Of a DNA stretch of 64,000 bases, positions 35,900 through 48,191 are shown one piece after another. Source of the stretch: Marasmius tenuissimus. Its lineage: Eukaryota > Basidiomycota > Agaricomycetes > Agaricales > Marasmiaceae. The notes under the pieces are model-generated. The model saw only the letters and a program-made list of their open reading frames with translations. It was not told where the DNA came from and searched no databases. How positions within the stretch are numbered: the first letter of the stretch is position 1; every line of letters begins with the position of its first letter. The stretch is from assembly GCA_029532415.1 (NCBI GenBank), contig JAQOTA010000033.1, forward strand, positions 682,001 through 746,000, read 5' to 3'. The translations under genes were made by a program, and so were the position numbers.

Positions 35900-37563
35900 C
35901 CACTTCTAACATCGAAAATAGTGGTTCCCCGGCCCCTCGCAAATTTGATCGAACCAAGGGTTCAAGTCCGCTAGGGTGTTGACAGTTACGACACCGTACG
36001 GCCTCATCATCTGCATAACATATTCTGTCGCTCCTATGTGTATCTCATAGTATCTGCGACCCAAGGCTGTGCGCACAAAAACAACCAAAATTTAAGGGTG
36101 AAGGGGTTATAAGACCCGGAATACCTCCATTGGCCGGGGGGTGGCAGAGGTTTTGAGATGCGGCTAAAGCCACACTGGCAAAAATGAACTAAACTGCACC
36201 GAAGGACGAGACATAGTTTGAGTAGAGGCTCTATTGGACTCGAAACCACTCACTTCGCGACCCCTCGTACCGAGGCGGCAGCGAGGCACGAGTACGGCGA
36301 AGTGAATGGCTCGAGTCTAGGGCTCTATGATGAGAAATAACCATTGCCTTGTCGCGTCATGTATGTTTATTCCCGAGATCAGAGTGGATAGAGCTTCCGA
36401 AGGGAGGTTTTGATCGAGCGGCGTCTGGTAGATTAGGTCGTTTATGGACGCAGCTTTGGGCGTCAGGACGAAATCTCCACAGGGCATACTACGGGCCGCC
36501 GCGTGATGAAACTCGTGGTTCCGAGAAGAATTTGCATTTTTCTGTAGTGTCTGAAGATGCTTCTTCCTGATGGACTCAAGGTCCTCGGTGAGTCGTGGTC
36601 TGATTCGTCTCCAGCTTAGATAAATGAATACGTCGAACAGTGAATAGAGTAGGGGAGATGGGAGACTATGTTCGTCAAGAAATTGCCTCTTCCTCAACAC
36701 ACGACTGAACAATGGTTGCAAGGAATACTCGCGAATCATCTTTGGTCCATCCATCTGCTTGCATCTGGGACTGAATACCAAAAAACATGAGATCCCTGGT
36801 GTTGTAGGGGAACTCATGTTGCAAGAGACAAACCTTTCTCGACGTCCCGGCCCCACATATATCATTCCACCATTTGTTCATATTACCGGCGAGCTAGGTT
36901 GGATGAAGACAAGCTTGCAGCTTTCAAATAGCTCACCGTTGTCTTCGCGCCTTTTTCCGCATACATAGCACCTCAAATCGACAATGAGTGTAGCGAACTT
37001 TGCTCCACTGAGAAAGGAGGTGGGGATCGAAGGTAGGGCGCAACATTCCTGAGAGCAATTAACGCAAGGCTTCCGTCGTTCGCGCGAGTCGAAGGAGATC
37101 GAAAGGTAAGTAGTTTTGTAGTCAGCTTTGAGCTCACAGAGTCTCAAACCAATAATGAGGGTTGTTTCATCTCAAGTACAATATCCAGAGGCACGTTTAG
37201 TACGAGATGATCGAGAAATGATAAGTTGTTTTGCTCAACAGTCAACCTGATGTGGGTGCTCGAGATCGTTGTTGAACTACGCTTTTTTGAACCATTTGGT
37301 AGCCTTTGAGGGTTTGAGTTAGTCCAAGCCATGTTTCGGGCTGAGATGTCTGGTTTTTGCCCGAGCATCTTCGTGGACTTGCTTTGGCGAGATTGCGTGG
37401 TGGTGGGCGGTGGATCAGATGCCTTCCGAATTAATTCCGAATATCCAGCCACGCCTATCGTGCCGCGCCGCTGATGTAAAATTCGTTCCCCAGACCACCA
37501 CCATCTCATCCATGGTACACTCTCTCGCTCTTTCCCCCCCCCATACTCGATACTTGCACTCAC
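35900..37563 (-). pseudogene. F-box protein pseudogene, unit B
   Basis: The minus strand reads NLSFLDHLVLNVPLDIVLE and, after a lost splice donor, FDLLRLARTTEALR followed by a stop; together these are the F-box. Further on come FATLIVDLRCYVCGKRRED, QMQADGWTK and LSWRRIRPRLTEDLESIRKK, which match the body of an intron-containing F-box family common in Agaricomycetes. The donor after the first half (GAG GT in E) is GAGAT here. Stops and frameshifts make it a pseudogene. It lies tail to tail with the seven-helix gene. Confidence 0.75.
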
Positions 37564-37699
37564 CAGTGAACCGTCAAACTCGTGCTCTCTGTCCTCAAAC
37601 CCAAGAAAAAATCACAGCACCTGGCACATCTATGACTATGAATGCTCGAGAAGATTTAGGGCTCAACATACCGCGATACAGAAAGCTTACGTTCTTGTC

Positions 37700-39300
37700 A
37701 CTGCCAAGATGGGATTTGAGACGTAGATGGGCAGCAGTGTGGGTCATAGACACTGTGTGATAAGGTACGTTTATTCTCTCTTCGCCAATTGTCTGATGGT
37801 GAAACGACACACCAGGTCCCATTGTGAAGTATCGCGAGTGTGTTGAAATCGAGATCATGACGCCAATAACTACATGCAGAATGTTGGCTTTGTGTATCAA
37901 GCGTGACGGGCGATCTTGGCTGCTGTTCTCACCATTCAAGTACGTTCACCGCAGGAATTTGTGCTCTTTACACTTGCTCATTGTTTGCGTTCTTTCAGCT
38001 CTGCTGGCAGCCAGCAAGAAGCTAGAAGATTGACTCCACGTTCCAACTGCACGACCTCAGTCTCTGCGAAACTTGAATCAGGATCGTCAGGGCAAGGAGA
38101 CGAGTATGGGTATGGGTATGGGTATGGGCTACAGTTCGAAACAAGAAATGGGGGCTAGTTTTTCCGACGGAAAAGATCAGATATTAAGACTCAAGGACGC
38201 GTGAGTGAGATGCTGCTGTCGTCGTGGCGGTAGCCAACATGACTGGGTCTCTATAGGTCGTTCCCAAACCCTCCAGTATATCCGCAGCAGCAAGAACGAA
38301 ACGTCATGTACAGTGTACTTGACCTGGCGGCATGGACACTCTTCACCGTTTGGCCTTGAGCCTATGGGTTCCGAATGCTACATAAGATCACGCGATGTTG
38401 AACGATACCCACAGGACGCATCGTGTATACCGAGAGGATAGTGGGCCAAGACGAGCTGTATGCAGGATGTTGAGCCTAGAACGGCACGAGTCGAGGGATT
38501 TTTTGGCCTTGGTTCTCAACATACAGGTATGTTCATCGAGGATTCGTTTCTGTTTGTGCCTACTAATTCGTCGTGTCTTTCAAGTTTTAGCAGTCGTCGT
38601 AAGGGGACAAGACCACGACGCCACCCAGAATCTAGATCCGTCACAAGCACGAGTCGTTCGACCTCATTCTCCGCACTAAGATCACGACCAAGATGACCGA
38701 TTCCTCTCCCTCCCGGCGTTTATGAAGCAGCTTCCATCTTCCGACATTGGTTGGTCCTCATCCCGAATATTCCACCCCACGGACGCTGACGGTCGTACGC
38801 GTGTCGCGCCTACACTTGGATTAGTAGAGACGCCGACAAGCCAATCCAAATGATGCAACTACAACCTCTCAACGGAGGAAGCTCTTCTTCCCTCGTCTGC
38901 CGTGCTGTGAGTTGGCGGCCTCCACTCTACCACAGCAGAAACATCATCATTTCACAAAAACCCGGGAGTTAGGGTACATGTGGCTTAACCGGCGAAGTGA
39001 GTTGAGGTCTCGAGCCAAGCACTCATCCAGGATCCTTATTGAGTGCAGCTCGCCCTTGCGGCTCAACCCTTTTGCAGCCAATCTAGGATATGATGGCGAA
39101 TGCTGGGTGCTCCTGGCGTTCTCGCTGACGTGCACCTGCATCATCAACATCTTCGCCGTCTGGGCACTCTCAAGAAAGGGGTGCATGTTAAGCGCTCATA
39201 GACCGACCTCGGCGTACCTCACTGAATACTGGTTTAGTATAGCCTCTTCTGATGAAATACACCGGGCGTTGTATCTGTAGTCGCCAAAATTTATCACGTC
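37700..39300 (+). repeat. Partly inverted fragment of the B/E unit
   Basis: 38200-39300 is similar to the reverse complement of 29130-29900 and 53100-54000. Shared readings are CRMLSLERHESRDF and LPQQKHHHFTKTRELGY. It ends with a hydrophobic stretch (SLTCTCIINIFAVWALS) and YLTEYWFSI. 37720-37870 resembles 31930-32100 and 56160-56350. This segment joins composite block 1 to unit C and marks a rearrangement. A (TATGGG)4 microsatellite sits near 38105. Confidence 0.55.
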
Positions 39301-39379
39301 GAGTCCCGGGCTTGGCTTGTTGTTCGTTTTCCTTTACGACAAGGCAATGTGTTACTCTCAAGTAACAATACAGCACAGC

Positions 39380-40260
39380 TCTCCCCGTGGAGCGGATGTC
39401 ATTATTCTCCCTCGATATTTGGGTGCTGATCTTGGTTGCTCTCGAAGTTATGGTATGCCTCGCATATCGGTGCTGGGAAGAACAAAGAAGGGGTTCGATG
39501 GGTCAACCTCGACAACTATTCAGAAGGAAATCGCGGCCGTGGGCCCACTTCAACAGCAACGACCATGCATCCCCTCACAGGCCAGCGTCAGTGTACCTCG
39601 TTGATCGCTGGTTCAGTACTCCCTCTTCCAAGTTCTGGCGATTTACGTCAGGAGTGCTTTCAGCCGCCAATCTATTACGTCGATTTTAGGTTTCGGTTTC
39701 GTTGTTTGCCTTCCTTCACATGCTCTCAAATGCCGACACCTGCATTCTGCTCCAGATCAGAGGATGAGAATAGATGCTGTTCTTCTCGTTCCAAGTTATT
39801 CGGCTCCGGGGTTGGACGAGTTGATCGCCAGTTTCTTCTCTGCGGTGTCCGGCGTTGGCACCACTTCCCTCACTGGTGGTCGAATGCTCTTTCATCTTGC
39901 TTCCCATTCATTTTTAGTTGGGCCTGCGCTGGTGCTACATCGAGTATTCACATCTTTGGCATGGGCCGAAAGCCCGAGGGGTATAGCTCATCTATATGCC
40001 AAGAGTTTCATCATTTCGGGAGAATCGAGATAGGATAAACACATAAACCTGCTCGCATTGTGGCTCTCCTAGCTGCCGCCGTCACAGTAACGCTACTGCG
40101 GTACCATTTCTTCATCGACACCAAGAAAACTTGGTGTACTCCTCTCAGTCTTCGCGGAACATCCGTCGATAGTGCCACCGACGTTATGATTTTGTCCGGA
40201 TATCCCGAAATCAGACAAGAGGTTCACGTATTATTCAAGTAGGGAACATAACTGGGGTGA
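39380..40260 (+). pseudogene. Conserved upstream block, unit C
   Basis: The longest open version of the block. One frame starts MSLFSLDIWVLILVALEVMV, a strong hydrophobic helix, and runs to YLVDRWFSTPSSKFW (39396-39689). A later frame reads GRMLFHLASHSFLVGPALVL. 39631-40088 is almost identical to unit D. If it is a gene it encodes a membrane protein; joins between frames are not clear. Confidence 0.4.
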
Positions 40261-40445
40261 CCCGGTAAGATGTCAAATTACACATCTACGGCGTGGTGTT
40301 CCGGTGTTTTTGATTGATGCTCTGAAGGCCCTTCGTGGGGAGCGCTCTGATTTTGTCGTGGACTCATCAGCGGTGTAACAATATCGGCGGGCCTCCGGGT
40401 TAGCGAATTAAAATATCTCCACTCTAGGTGCACACCTCTAGGTGC

Positions 40446-40452
40446 TATAAAG
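40446..40452 (+). promoter_or_regulatory. TATA box of gene C
   Basis: TATAAAG, 84 bp before the ATG counted from its first base. The preceding CTCTAGGTGC is duplicated here (CTCTAGGTGCACACCTCTAGGTGC). Confidence 0.7.
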
Positions 40453-40529
40453 TGGAGGGGACACCTAATACCACCCCCACCCCACGCTCCTGTCCCACCA
40501 AGAGGCTTGCATTCTTAGCCTTAGGAATC

Positions 40530-42161
40530 ATGAGCCCTAAAATCAACGCCTCCCAGATCTTCTCAGTGACTTTTATTGTGGTTCAACCAATTGCGACATT
40601 TTCGGTGAGTCATGTACTTCGTTGGACTGCCTGTCACAAAATACTGAGCCGACATTCTAGGCTATGTTCTTTGCTTACGGTGAACCATTCAGCGTTCACA
40701 ACGAATTCCTAGTGGCTAACTACTCACTGCGCAAGGCTTCTACATTCTCCTCTTCATATTATGCATCAAGATCCTGACAACATCTCGGCACGATTCTACA
40801 CAAAGAACAACACCACACAGGCTATACCTCTGGTCAACCATGGCGCTATTCGTAGCCGAGACAGTCTACGTCATCTTCTGGACGCACTTCAATGTTCGGG
40901 AGATGTCCTCAATCTTCACTGTTCTACAGACAGGAGATGCTACTGGTTACTTGAAATACCTGGCTAGTGATCGGCTCCGCATTGCAGACCGGTATGTCCG
41001 TCCTCCATTACTTTGCATTCCATTGACTCTACTTGTTTTAAAGGGCAATTGATGACATTCTGGGCATTATTTGCAAGTAAGTAAATTTCTTTTCATGATT
41101 CATACTTTGATCTGTGGAAGATCTCATGCCAAACTCATCCTGCCAGCTGCCTTGCAGATATAATGCTGGTATTGACTACTTCTGATTCATTCTCCGAGTT
41201 CAGCTAAGAGAACATCATCCTTCATCCCCCTGAAGGTGCATAGATGCTATGTGATCTGGAATTGCAACAGGCGCATTGGAATCTTGTTTGTGCTCACCTT
41301 GTTGATCAATGGTAAAATCTCATGTAAGTTGCAAATTTGACACAACTAAACAAGTCCATAGTGCTAGGCCTGGTAGCAACAATATTGAACATCATTGGCT
41401 GGTCAAGCAGTGGACCCAGTCGGAGAATCCTCAATACAAATCAGAGAGTCCTTCAAGTCTGGCGCGGTGCTTATGCAGGGGCTAACCTCTTGATTACAGT
41501 GCTTACTGGTAAGCAACATAATAGTGCTGCAAAAATCATCTCATGCTCCCTCTTCAAGCATCAAGAATATGGTGGCTTACCAGGGAAGCCAGGGAATTCC
41601 TCGGCAGTGGTACTCAGAGACATTACAGGAGGGTTGTTGCTATCATGTGCGTACTCAAAATATGTGTTTGGATTTGTGTCATGACTGTCTGGATCAACTC
41701 CAAAGCCTCGAGTCTGGACTTCTGTACCCCACATTTAGCTTTGTGGTTATTGCTTTAGCGGAGAGTGCTAGTGAGATAGGTTTCCCGGTAAACCTCTCTC
41801 CAACTGCGGTTATTATTGCGGTGAGCGTCATACATGAATTTCCAAGTTGGCTTGGATATCGGCATAACTAACCTCAAAATTATAGGGAATCGCCCCTGCC
41901 CTTATAATCGTTCACTCCCAAGTTTTCAATAACCTGCAAAAACACAACGTCCGAGAGGCAGGGGCCCTATCTACATTGAAGTTCAACTTGAGCGCCGGAG
42001 CGGCGACGGATCCTGCTCAAACTGGACCTCAAGCGCGGGATGTCGAGGTACAATCTGAATTATCCTCCGGCGCGGCTGACAATGCAATGGGAGACGGTAA
42101 CGCTCACAATGAGGAGAAGGGGATGAATGCGCATCTTGATAGCTCGCCGAGGGCGCTTTAG
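40530..42161 (+). CDS. Seven-helix membrane protein, paralog C
   Basis: Ten exons on the paralog A plan, about 360 aa and no stop. The N-terminus is MSPKINASQIFSVTFIVVQP; then FYILLFILCIKIL, HRLYLWSTMALFVAETVYVI, IIDILG-type fourth helix joined to NCLADIML, VHRCYVIWN, VLGLVATILNIIG, ANLLITVLT, SRIWWLTREAREF, LESGLLYPTFSFVVIALAES, and GIAPALIIVHSQVFN with His in place of the usual Arg. The tail ends SSPRAL. Splice sites are conserved, including the donor GTAAAATC after LLIN. It is closer to A and D than to B and E. Function unknown. Confidence 0.82.
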
Positions 42162-43548
42162 GTGGTGAAAGGTCTCGGCTTGTCATCGATGGGAGGCCCT
42201 GTTTCCCATTTGACACGACTCACAAATCGACTTTTGACCTTCAAGCTCATTTAACCATTTACATCGAAGCTATGGCATATTTATTCCCTTGTTTTCTCGA
42301 AAATGTAGTACTATCTATCTCTGAACATGATGTTCATCTCCGTCCGGTCGATCTTTGATGGTTAAGTGCGACGTCTTGATATTTCCTCGCCTCTGTAATA
42401 TGTATCTCAGAGTGTGTCTTTGTTCTGTGCTGAAACAAAGCTCGCCAATAAGAGAAAAGTTCTAGGCTTTTGTCTGGTCCAAGTGCTCATCTTTGGGTGG
42501 AGGGAGCCCAGATTCCTTGAAAAATGCGGCATACCGAGCCAAGAAGCTGTTAAGATACTCTGAGTCCCGCAGTCTAATCCATTTGACGAGATGTTTTCGA
42601 CGTGTATCAGTAGTTGATAGCCTAATTATGCTTCGCATTGCGCCGTGAGAGTACACCACAATGAGCCAGACGCCCGATAGCCAGTCGAGACGTATGTACA
42701 ACCTTACGAGCGACGCAAATAAATCAAGCCTGACTGAAGCGACACGCTTAGCGAATGATTAGAGCCTGAGGCCGAAGGACTCTATGAAGTTTACTGAACC
42801 ATGATATTCAGAATACTCCTGGTCGACTGATCGACAGGTGCACAGTGCAGAGTCTTGTGATTTCTGGCGGGGTTGTTGACCCACAGAGTCAAGTAATATC
42901 CTCGAGATTCGTGATACAGTGATACATATAGGCTGCACCACAGTCAAAGTTCAATTCTCGGAAAAGACAGAGTGTCCGACACAGAACCGTTGGGGACTAG
43001 GATCTGGTGATTTTTTGACGGGGGTTGGACCATAAATTTATTTTCCAAGGTTCGTACTGCGCCCGAAAGACGATTGAAGTTCATTTTGGAGAGACAGAGT
43101 GACCGAGACCCGGCCAGAACCGTTGGAAAGGAGAAAGGAGTCCAACCCTAACCTCAGTGGTACGCACTCCCTGCGGCCCGGGTCACCACTTGAACGTTGA
43201 CCTCGACCACCATCGACTCCAGGACCTCTCCTACCCTAGCTCGTCCCGAGTTTCTTCCATCTGGCTCGAACTCTCATCACTCTGGCACAATAATTCCCAC
43301 ATCAATGCATCAACTCCAATCAAGGCCGGTAGGAGAGCATAAACAATGAAAATCGGACGAGCAAGTTCTGCAACCTAGCTAATTAAAATGGCGTGAATGT
43401 CGATCCAGGATCCTCCCAAACAAGCCGAATATGTAAATTTTTGCTCGATCTTTTTTCTCCTCGCCAATCACCTCAAGCTTCTCCATACTAGTTGAACTGG
43501 ACATCGGAAGACGGTGTGCTTGACTCTGGCGGCACCAAAACACCCAGC

Positions 43549-44118
43549 TGTTACAATTCACCCCTACTCCCACCGACAAGCGCCCACACAGACACCCTTC
43601 TCTGCCCAACTCACCCTTCCTCATCACCTTTCCCACTCATTCAAACATCTCTATAGACGACTCCATGAAGCAAGTGGAGCTATGCATCCAGACCACAGCT
43701 CCAGACCATGCCCAGCAAACACCTCCACATGCCACCCCAAGTCATAACATATGAACAGCCACAACGACTCACACAATACTCGCAGCCACTCCCACAACGA
43801 CTCAGTCCAACTACAAACGACTCACACGCTCGCGGCTCAGCGTGACTCAGAGTGACTCCGGACCTAGACAGATTCCAGTATATAAGCCCAATGTACATAC
43901 AACCTTTCCTCAGCTTAACAACTTGGTTAATACACCAGTAAAAGCCCACCTTGACCCTTGACCTTCGACACTTGACCTTTGACCATCGACACTTGACCTT
44001 CGACCATCAACACTTGACCTTCGACCCTCGACACTTAACTCTTGATTCTCGACCTTTGAACCTCGCCCTCGCTTAAAAGAGTGACTTGAGAGGACACTAG
44101 CCATGCCCTACCGTATCA
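43549..44118 (+). mobile_element. Solo LTR, copy 2
   Basis: 570 bp, TGTTACAATT...CCGTATCA, flanked by CCCAGC on both sides (43543-43548 and 44119-44124). Unit A has the uninterrupted site CACCCAGCCTACTG near 15752. TATATAAG at 43879 fits an LTR promoter, and downstream of it is a minisatellite of TTGACCTTCGACAC-like units (about 43950-44060). No internal coding region remains, so it is a recombined solo LTR. Confidence 0.88.
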
Positions 44119-44405
44119 CCCAGCCTACTGACTACTGGGTGCGCCCAAACCGGCGAACCTCGAACCTCGCTGACGTTATCACGCTCTACGAGCCCAATGC
44201 AAACCTCCTCCTCAAACCTCGAGTTTTAGCTGTCTCCCAGCTACTACCCTGAGCGTCCAGTCATTCTGTTGTATATGTCATGAAAGACATTTGGTCATCA
44301 TGAACACAGGTGTTCAAGCAATCAGGCAGATCCTGTTGGTCTTCAAATCAGTTACAAAAACTATTTGATAATGATATCAATGTTTATCAAGTGGCACATC
44401 GGGGG

Positions 44406-47400
44406 TATGAGTGTCCGAATGGGAAAAAATTATTTTCCTGGTCCTGCACTAATTTCTCCCCCGGACTATCCCCCCCATACTAATTTTCCCATACTAGTTA
44501 CTATGGGACCGGGAAATTTTGTGTGCGCAGAGTATTCCCGGTCCCGCAAGCAAATCTCCGGCATCTCTGCTTGGGCACTTACCTGTTTCCCACACATTTC
44601 CCACACATTTCCCTCACCTTTGGGTGCATCCCACAGGTCAGGCTTAGTTTACTAAGCTCCAGTAAGTATCAGAATATACTTCAATGCATACTAGGTCTGT
44701 GTCAGCCAAGTAGCTAACATTTCCAAGCTGGTTTGACTGTTCTACAGCAATTACGTTACAGAAAGGGTGCTGACACAATCTGTTTACCTTCCAGTAATCT
44801 CACATTTCACAGAGGACTGACTCTAGCAAGATGGTTTTTCCAACAAGAACACTCGGGTTTGTTCTGATTACTTAGTAAGTTCTCACTTGAGTTTCTCAGT
44901 CTACTTAGATGCTTGTAGTACCTGAACAGTCACTTAAATCACACTTTAGTAGCTCTTAGATTTCTCGCAAGTCTTTAGTAAGTAGCAATTGGGTTAGATT
45001 CAGCAGAATCAATATCTAGTAGTTGGATTTTGGGGTGGTTAAGTCAAATAAAGAGGTCGAATTGTACATCAACCTCTCCTACCGTATTTATACTGTATCT
45101 ACTGCTACTGTACTTGGTAAATACTAGAAATACATTCTATGATAATGAGATGCGCAGTAATTGCGCAGTCATTTGACGAGTGCTGGGTCTAGGCACTTGG
45201 CAGGGGCTGGTATCTGAAATATGTGGCACAGGATTCCCCTTGGGCAGTTGTTTTGTTGAGCAGTGCTTGCGCAGTTTGGAAATGTTGACGGGCATCCGGT
45301 TGTTGTGGATTTCCGAGAAGAGATATCCAGGTTTGTGATATCTTGCCCTGTAGGTTAGATGGTCAGTCAGGGTTATGGGTCTGATGAGAATTTAAATGGG
45401 GGGTGGTTTGATGTGGGAATATTCTCATACACAGCTTAAGCCACGTGTGGCTAAAATTGTGGTATGTCCCTTGATCAATAATAATACCAATTGTGACATT
45501 TCCCTCTTCTCAAGGTCCTGGCTCCCCTCAGGGCTGATTGGCGAAGCCCTGGGGAAGTTTGACCCTTTGTGTATTCTATTCCGACTCGGAAATGAAGCCT
45601 GCAGTCAACATTTGAAGTTTGCCGTTTGTGGAGTTCTGTTTCAACTTGTCCAAAGTAAGTGTTCTATTGGGTCTGTTAATTTAGTTACCACTGTTGAAGA
45701 TTCTGCATTGTTGAGATTGCTGATGTGCTTGTGTGTCTAGAGTTTCCACCTGTAAAAGAGTGTAAAAGCTTCATAGAATTTTCTCACTTGAACCAGAAAA
45801 TCCAAAGCTTCTATTGTCTAAACAACACTCACAATGCAATCTAACAGCACCATCATCACCCACAACCTTAAGTATGTCCTGTCTTTCCTTTTCTAAGGTC
45901 CCATACTGAATTTTGTGTTCTAGCCTTGTCCACGAGTTGGAATTGCAAGTCATGGAGAAGCACATAAAAATATTGAGCTTTGTGCCACATACAACAAGTT
46001 GAAGGCCACTTTTGCTGCTAAAGAGTCTGAGAACACCAAACTTGGGGCGCAAATAAAGGATCTGACCGAGTGATTCTCCAGGCAAATGCTTTACTTACAT
46101 TGGATTCTCATTGATTTTTATTTTAGCCTCAAGAGTCGTAACTTGTTTCAATTGAGTGTTCTTGAAAAGTAGGTCTTCATTTTGCTGAGTCCCAATTGTA
46201 ATTGATTGTTTTTTCTTATAGACTCCTAGAAGAATATAAGGGGACTATTGGGATGTTGCAAAAATGTATTGAAGACCTTCAGCAACGGAATGATCAGGCG
46301 GGTGATAACTTGCAGTTGATGAACAAGCTGAAAGGTGCGTGCCTGTTTTGGATTTTCTATGGGATCATTAGCTGATTCATCCTTGTTATAGCTGAACAGG
46401 AAGATTTGGTCGACTGGCTTACTCCCAAGATCATTTTCTTGGCTCGTGAAGCCATGAAGGGTCGTAGGATGAGTTTCATCTGAGTACTTCCCAATCTCCA
46501 ACAGATTCTTTGCAAACTCTGTTGGGAGGTCAACACAATCAACAGTTTGTTGAACTCAGAGGCCTTTGATGCAACCTCCATCACTGGAATTGTTGGGAGC
46601 TCTACCTTCTTGGTCAACCACTCTCAGGCTGCCAATCTCATCAGTGCTGGTACCCAGGCTGAACATTTGACCAACACCATTGCGCAATTTCTCGAGGAAT
46701 ACAAGTTTCTTTCTTGTTGTGTTATGGGTAATGTCAGTGATGAAGCTACTACCACCCAAGACCTTGGTTGTGCTTCCAGAGGTTGAATTCCTGGAGTCAA
46801 GGCCATCATGAAAATGACCCAGTGAGTGGTTTCTTGCATTTCCCAATTAATGTTCTGCTCACTATTGTTTAGGTCCCTTATCCCTGGCCCTATGAACAGA
46901 TGTGGTTCTGGCAGTAGTAGTAGTCCAACTACTTCAGACTCAGCAATGTCAGATGAATCAAACAATTTGGGTCATATTTCACTTCCTAGCAGTGGCAGTG
47001 GCTCTAGCACCTCAGGTGCTGGTACCTACTGCTATTCAGCACTTAATCGTGCTAGAGCAGCTAAGTTCAAGTTTACCAAGGCTGTTTCTCTGGCATCTGG
47101 TCCTGCTAATTGGCATGCTTGTGCCCAAGGTGGGGTTTTCTTCTCTGTTCATAGACATTCTTGCTAATGGGGTTGAACGGGGGTGTCTACAGTCCTGCAC
47201 AACTATGAGGAGCCATCACACAAGTTGAGGAAGCATAGCATGTGATTCAACATAATTCTGAAATACGCATTACTTACTCTTCCTCACAGGGCCAGTTACA
47301 TATACCATCAGCAGCAACTCAGAGGATGGCTTGGCTGGTGGCTCAGGTGTCCATAATCCAGAGCCTAAACATGCATACAATTCTCCAACATACAACAACA

Positions 47401-48191
47401 CCAACACTGAGCAGGAAGACATTGAGGTATCAGCCATGTTTCATTCTATGGCTTCTGTATCTGAGCAGGTCTCTTCACCCCTCATTGCTAGAAATGATTC
47501 AACAATCCTCTTTGATCCAGAGGTTAGGTTTTAGATGTCATGTTTTTCTTGTTTAATGATCTCACACAAACACTACGCTTTTTATCTACCATCCAGTCTT
47601 TTAGTCAATGGTGATACCTTCATGTGGTTGCTGCTCGCTAGCCTGATCTCATCTATACTGTACATACAACTGCTCATGCGTCCACTGCTGTTCCTTCCTT
47701 TGGCAATATTGTATGTATCATACTAGCATAGCTAATCATACAATCAAGTAATCACTCACTGTCCTTTTAACCATGCTGCTGATTAATCACTAATTTCTAA
47801 CCATCAACGCCTAAATGTAGAGTTAGGCACCCTGTCTGTAATGATATTGCTGTAGAACAGTCAAACCAACTTGGAAATGTTAGCTACTTGGCTGACACAG
47901 ACCTAGTATGCATTGAAGTATATTCTGATACTTACTGGAGCTTAGTAAACTAAGCCTGACCTGTGGGATGCACCCAAAGGTGAGGGAAATGTGTGGGAAA
48001 TGTGTGGGAAACAGGTAAGTGCCCAAGCAGAGATGCTGGACATTTGTTTGCAGGACCAGGAATACTCCGCGCGCACAAAATTTCCCGGTCCCATAGTAAC
48101 TAGTACGGGTAAATTAGTATGGGGGGAAGTAGTCCGGGAGGGAAATTAGTACGGGACCGGGAAATAGGTTTTTCCCATTTGGACACTCATA
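44406..48191 (+). mobile_element. 3.8-kb DNA element with ~365-bp terminal inverted repeats
   Basis: Left arm 44406-44771 and right arm 47827-48191 are inverted copies starting TATGAGTGTCC(G/A)AATGGG. The inner 200 bp of the arms are almost identical; the tips differ more. CGGGGG flanks both ends (44400-44405, 48192-48197), consistent with a 6-bp duplication. Unit A has the uninserted site (GGGACGGGGGGGGGTCATAG near 16240). Inside is a decayed intron-containing gene; no transposase is recognised, so the element is non-autonomous or of an unknown type. Confidence 0.9.
45833..47170 (+). pseudogene. Decayed coiled-coil gene inside the long-inverted-repeat element
   Basis: A spliced reading starts ATG CAA TCT AAC at about 45833, with introns GTATGTCC...TTCTAG and others ending TTTTAG and TTATAG. 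Exons give VHELELQVMEKH, then after a frameshift YNKLKATFAAKESENTKLGA, LLEEYKGTIGMLQKCIEDL and AEQEDLVDWLTPKIIFLARE, an alpha-helical coiled-coil protein. After an in-frame TGA the frame continues LLNSEAFDATSITGIVGSST and AANLISAGTQAEHLTNTIAQ, then a Ser/Gly-rich tail. At least three lesions are visible. No DDE, HUH or helicase motif is seen. I do not recognise the family; such cargo genes may be structural partners of a transposase encoded elsewhere. Confidence 0.55.

Larger units (their letters stand above)
14886..37470 (+). repeat. Composite segmental duplication, copy 1 (units A+B)
   Basis: Unit A (about 14886-20473) matches unit D (about 42411-53300) and unit B (about 29131-37470) matches unit E (about 53350-61935) in order and orientation. 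Shared landmarks are the AGAGTGTGTCTT left margin, the conserved upstream block, the seven-helix gene, the shared 3' flank (CAGTCCTCATTCGGGCTG in A and D) and the minus-strand F-box relic. The end of A and the start of B would be adjacent if the 8.6 kb of inserted DNA (20474-29130) were removed, exactly as D and E are adjacent at about 53300-53350. Confidence 0.8.

Noticed and set aside
39436..40038. 200-codon plus-strand frame in the unit C block, repeated at 48679-49197
   Set aside because: It is cysteine- and serine-rich in a frame different from the hydrophobic reading. It stays open in D only because that tract is nearly identical to C, so the repetition is not evidence for coding.
44406..48191. 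Reading the long-inverted-repeat element as an LTR retrotransposon
   Set aside because: The terminal repeats are inverted, not direct, and no reverse transcriptase or integrase is present.
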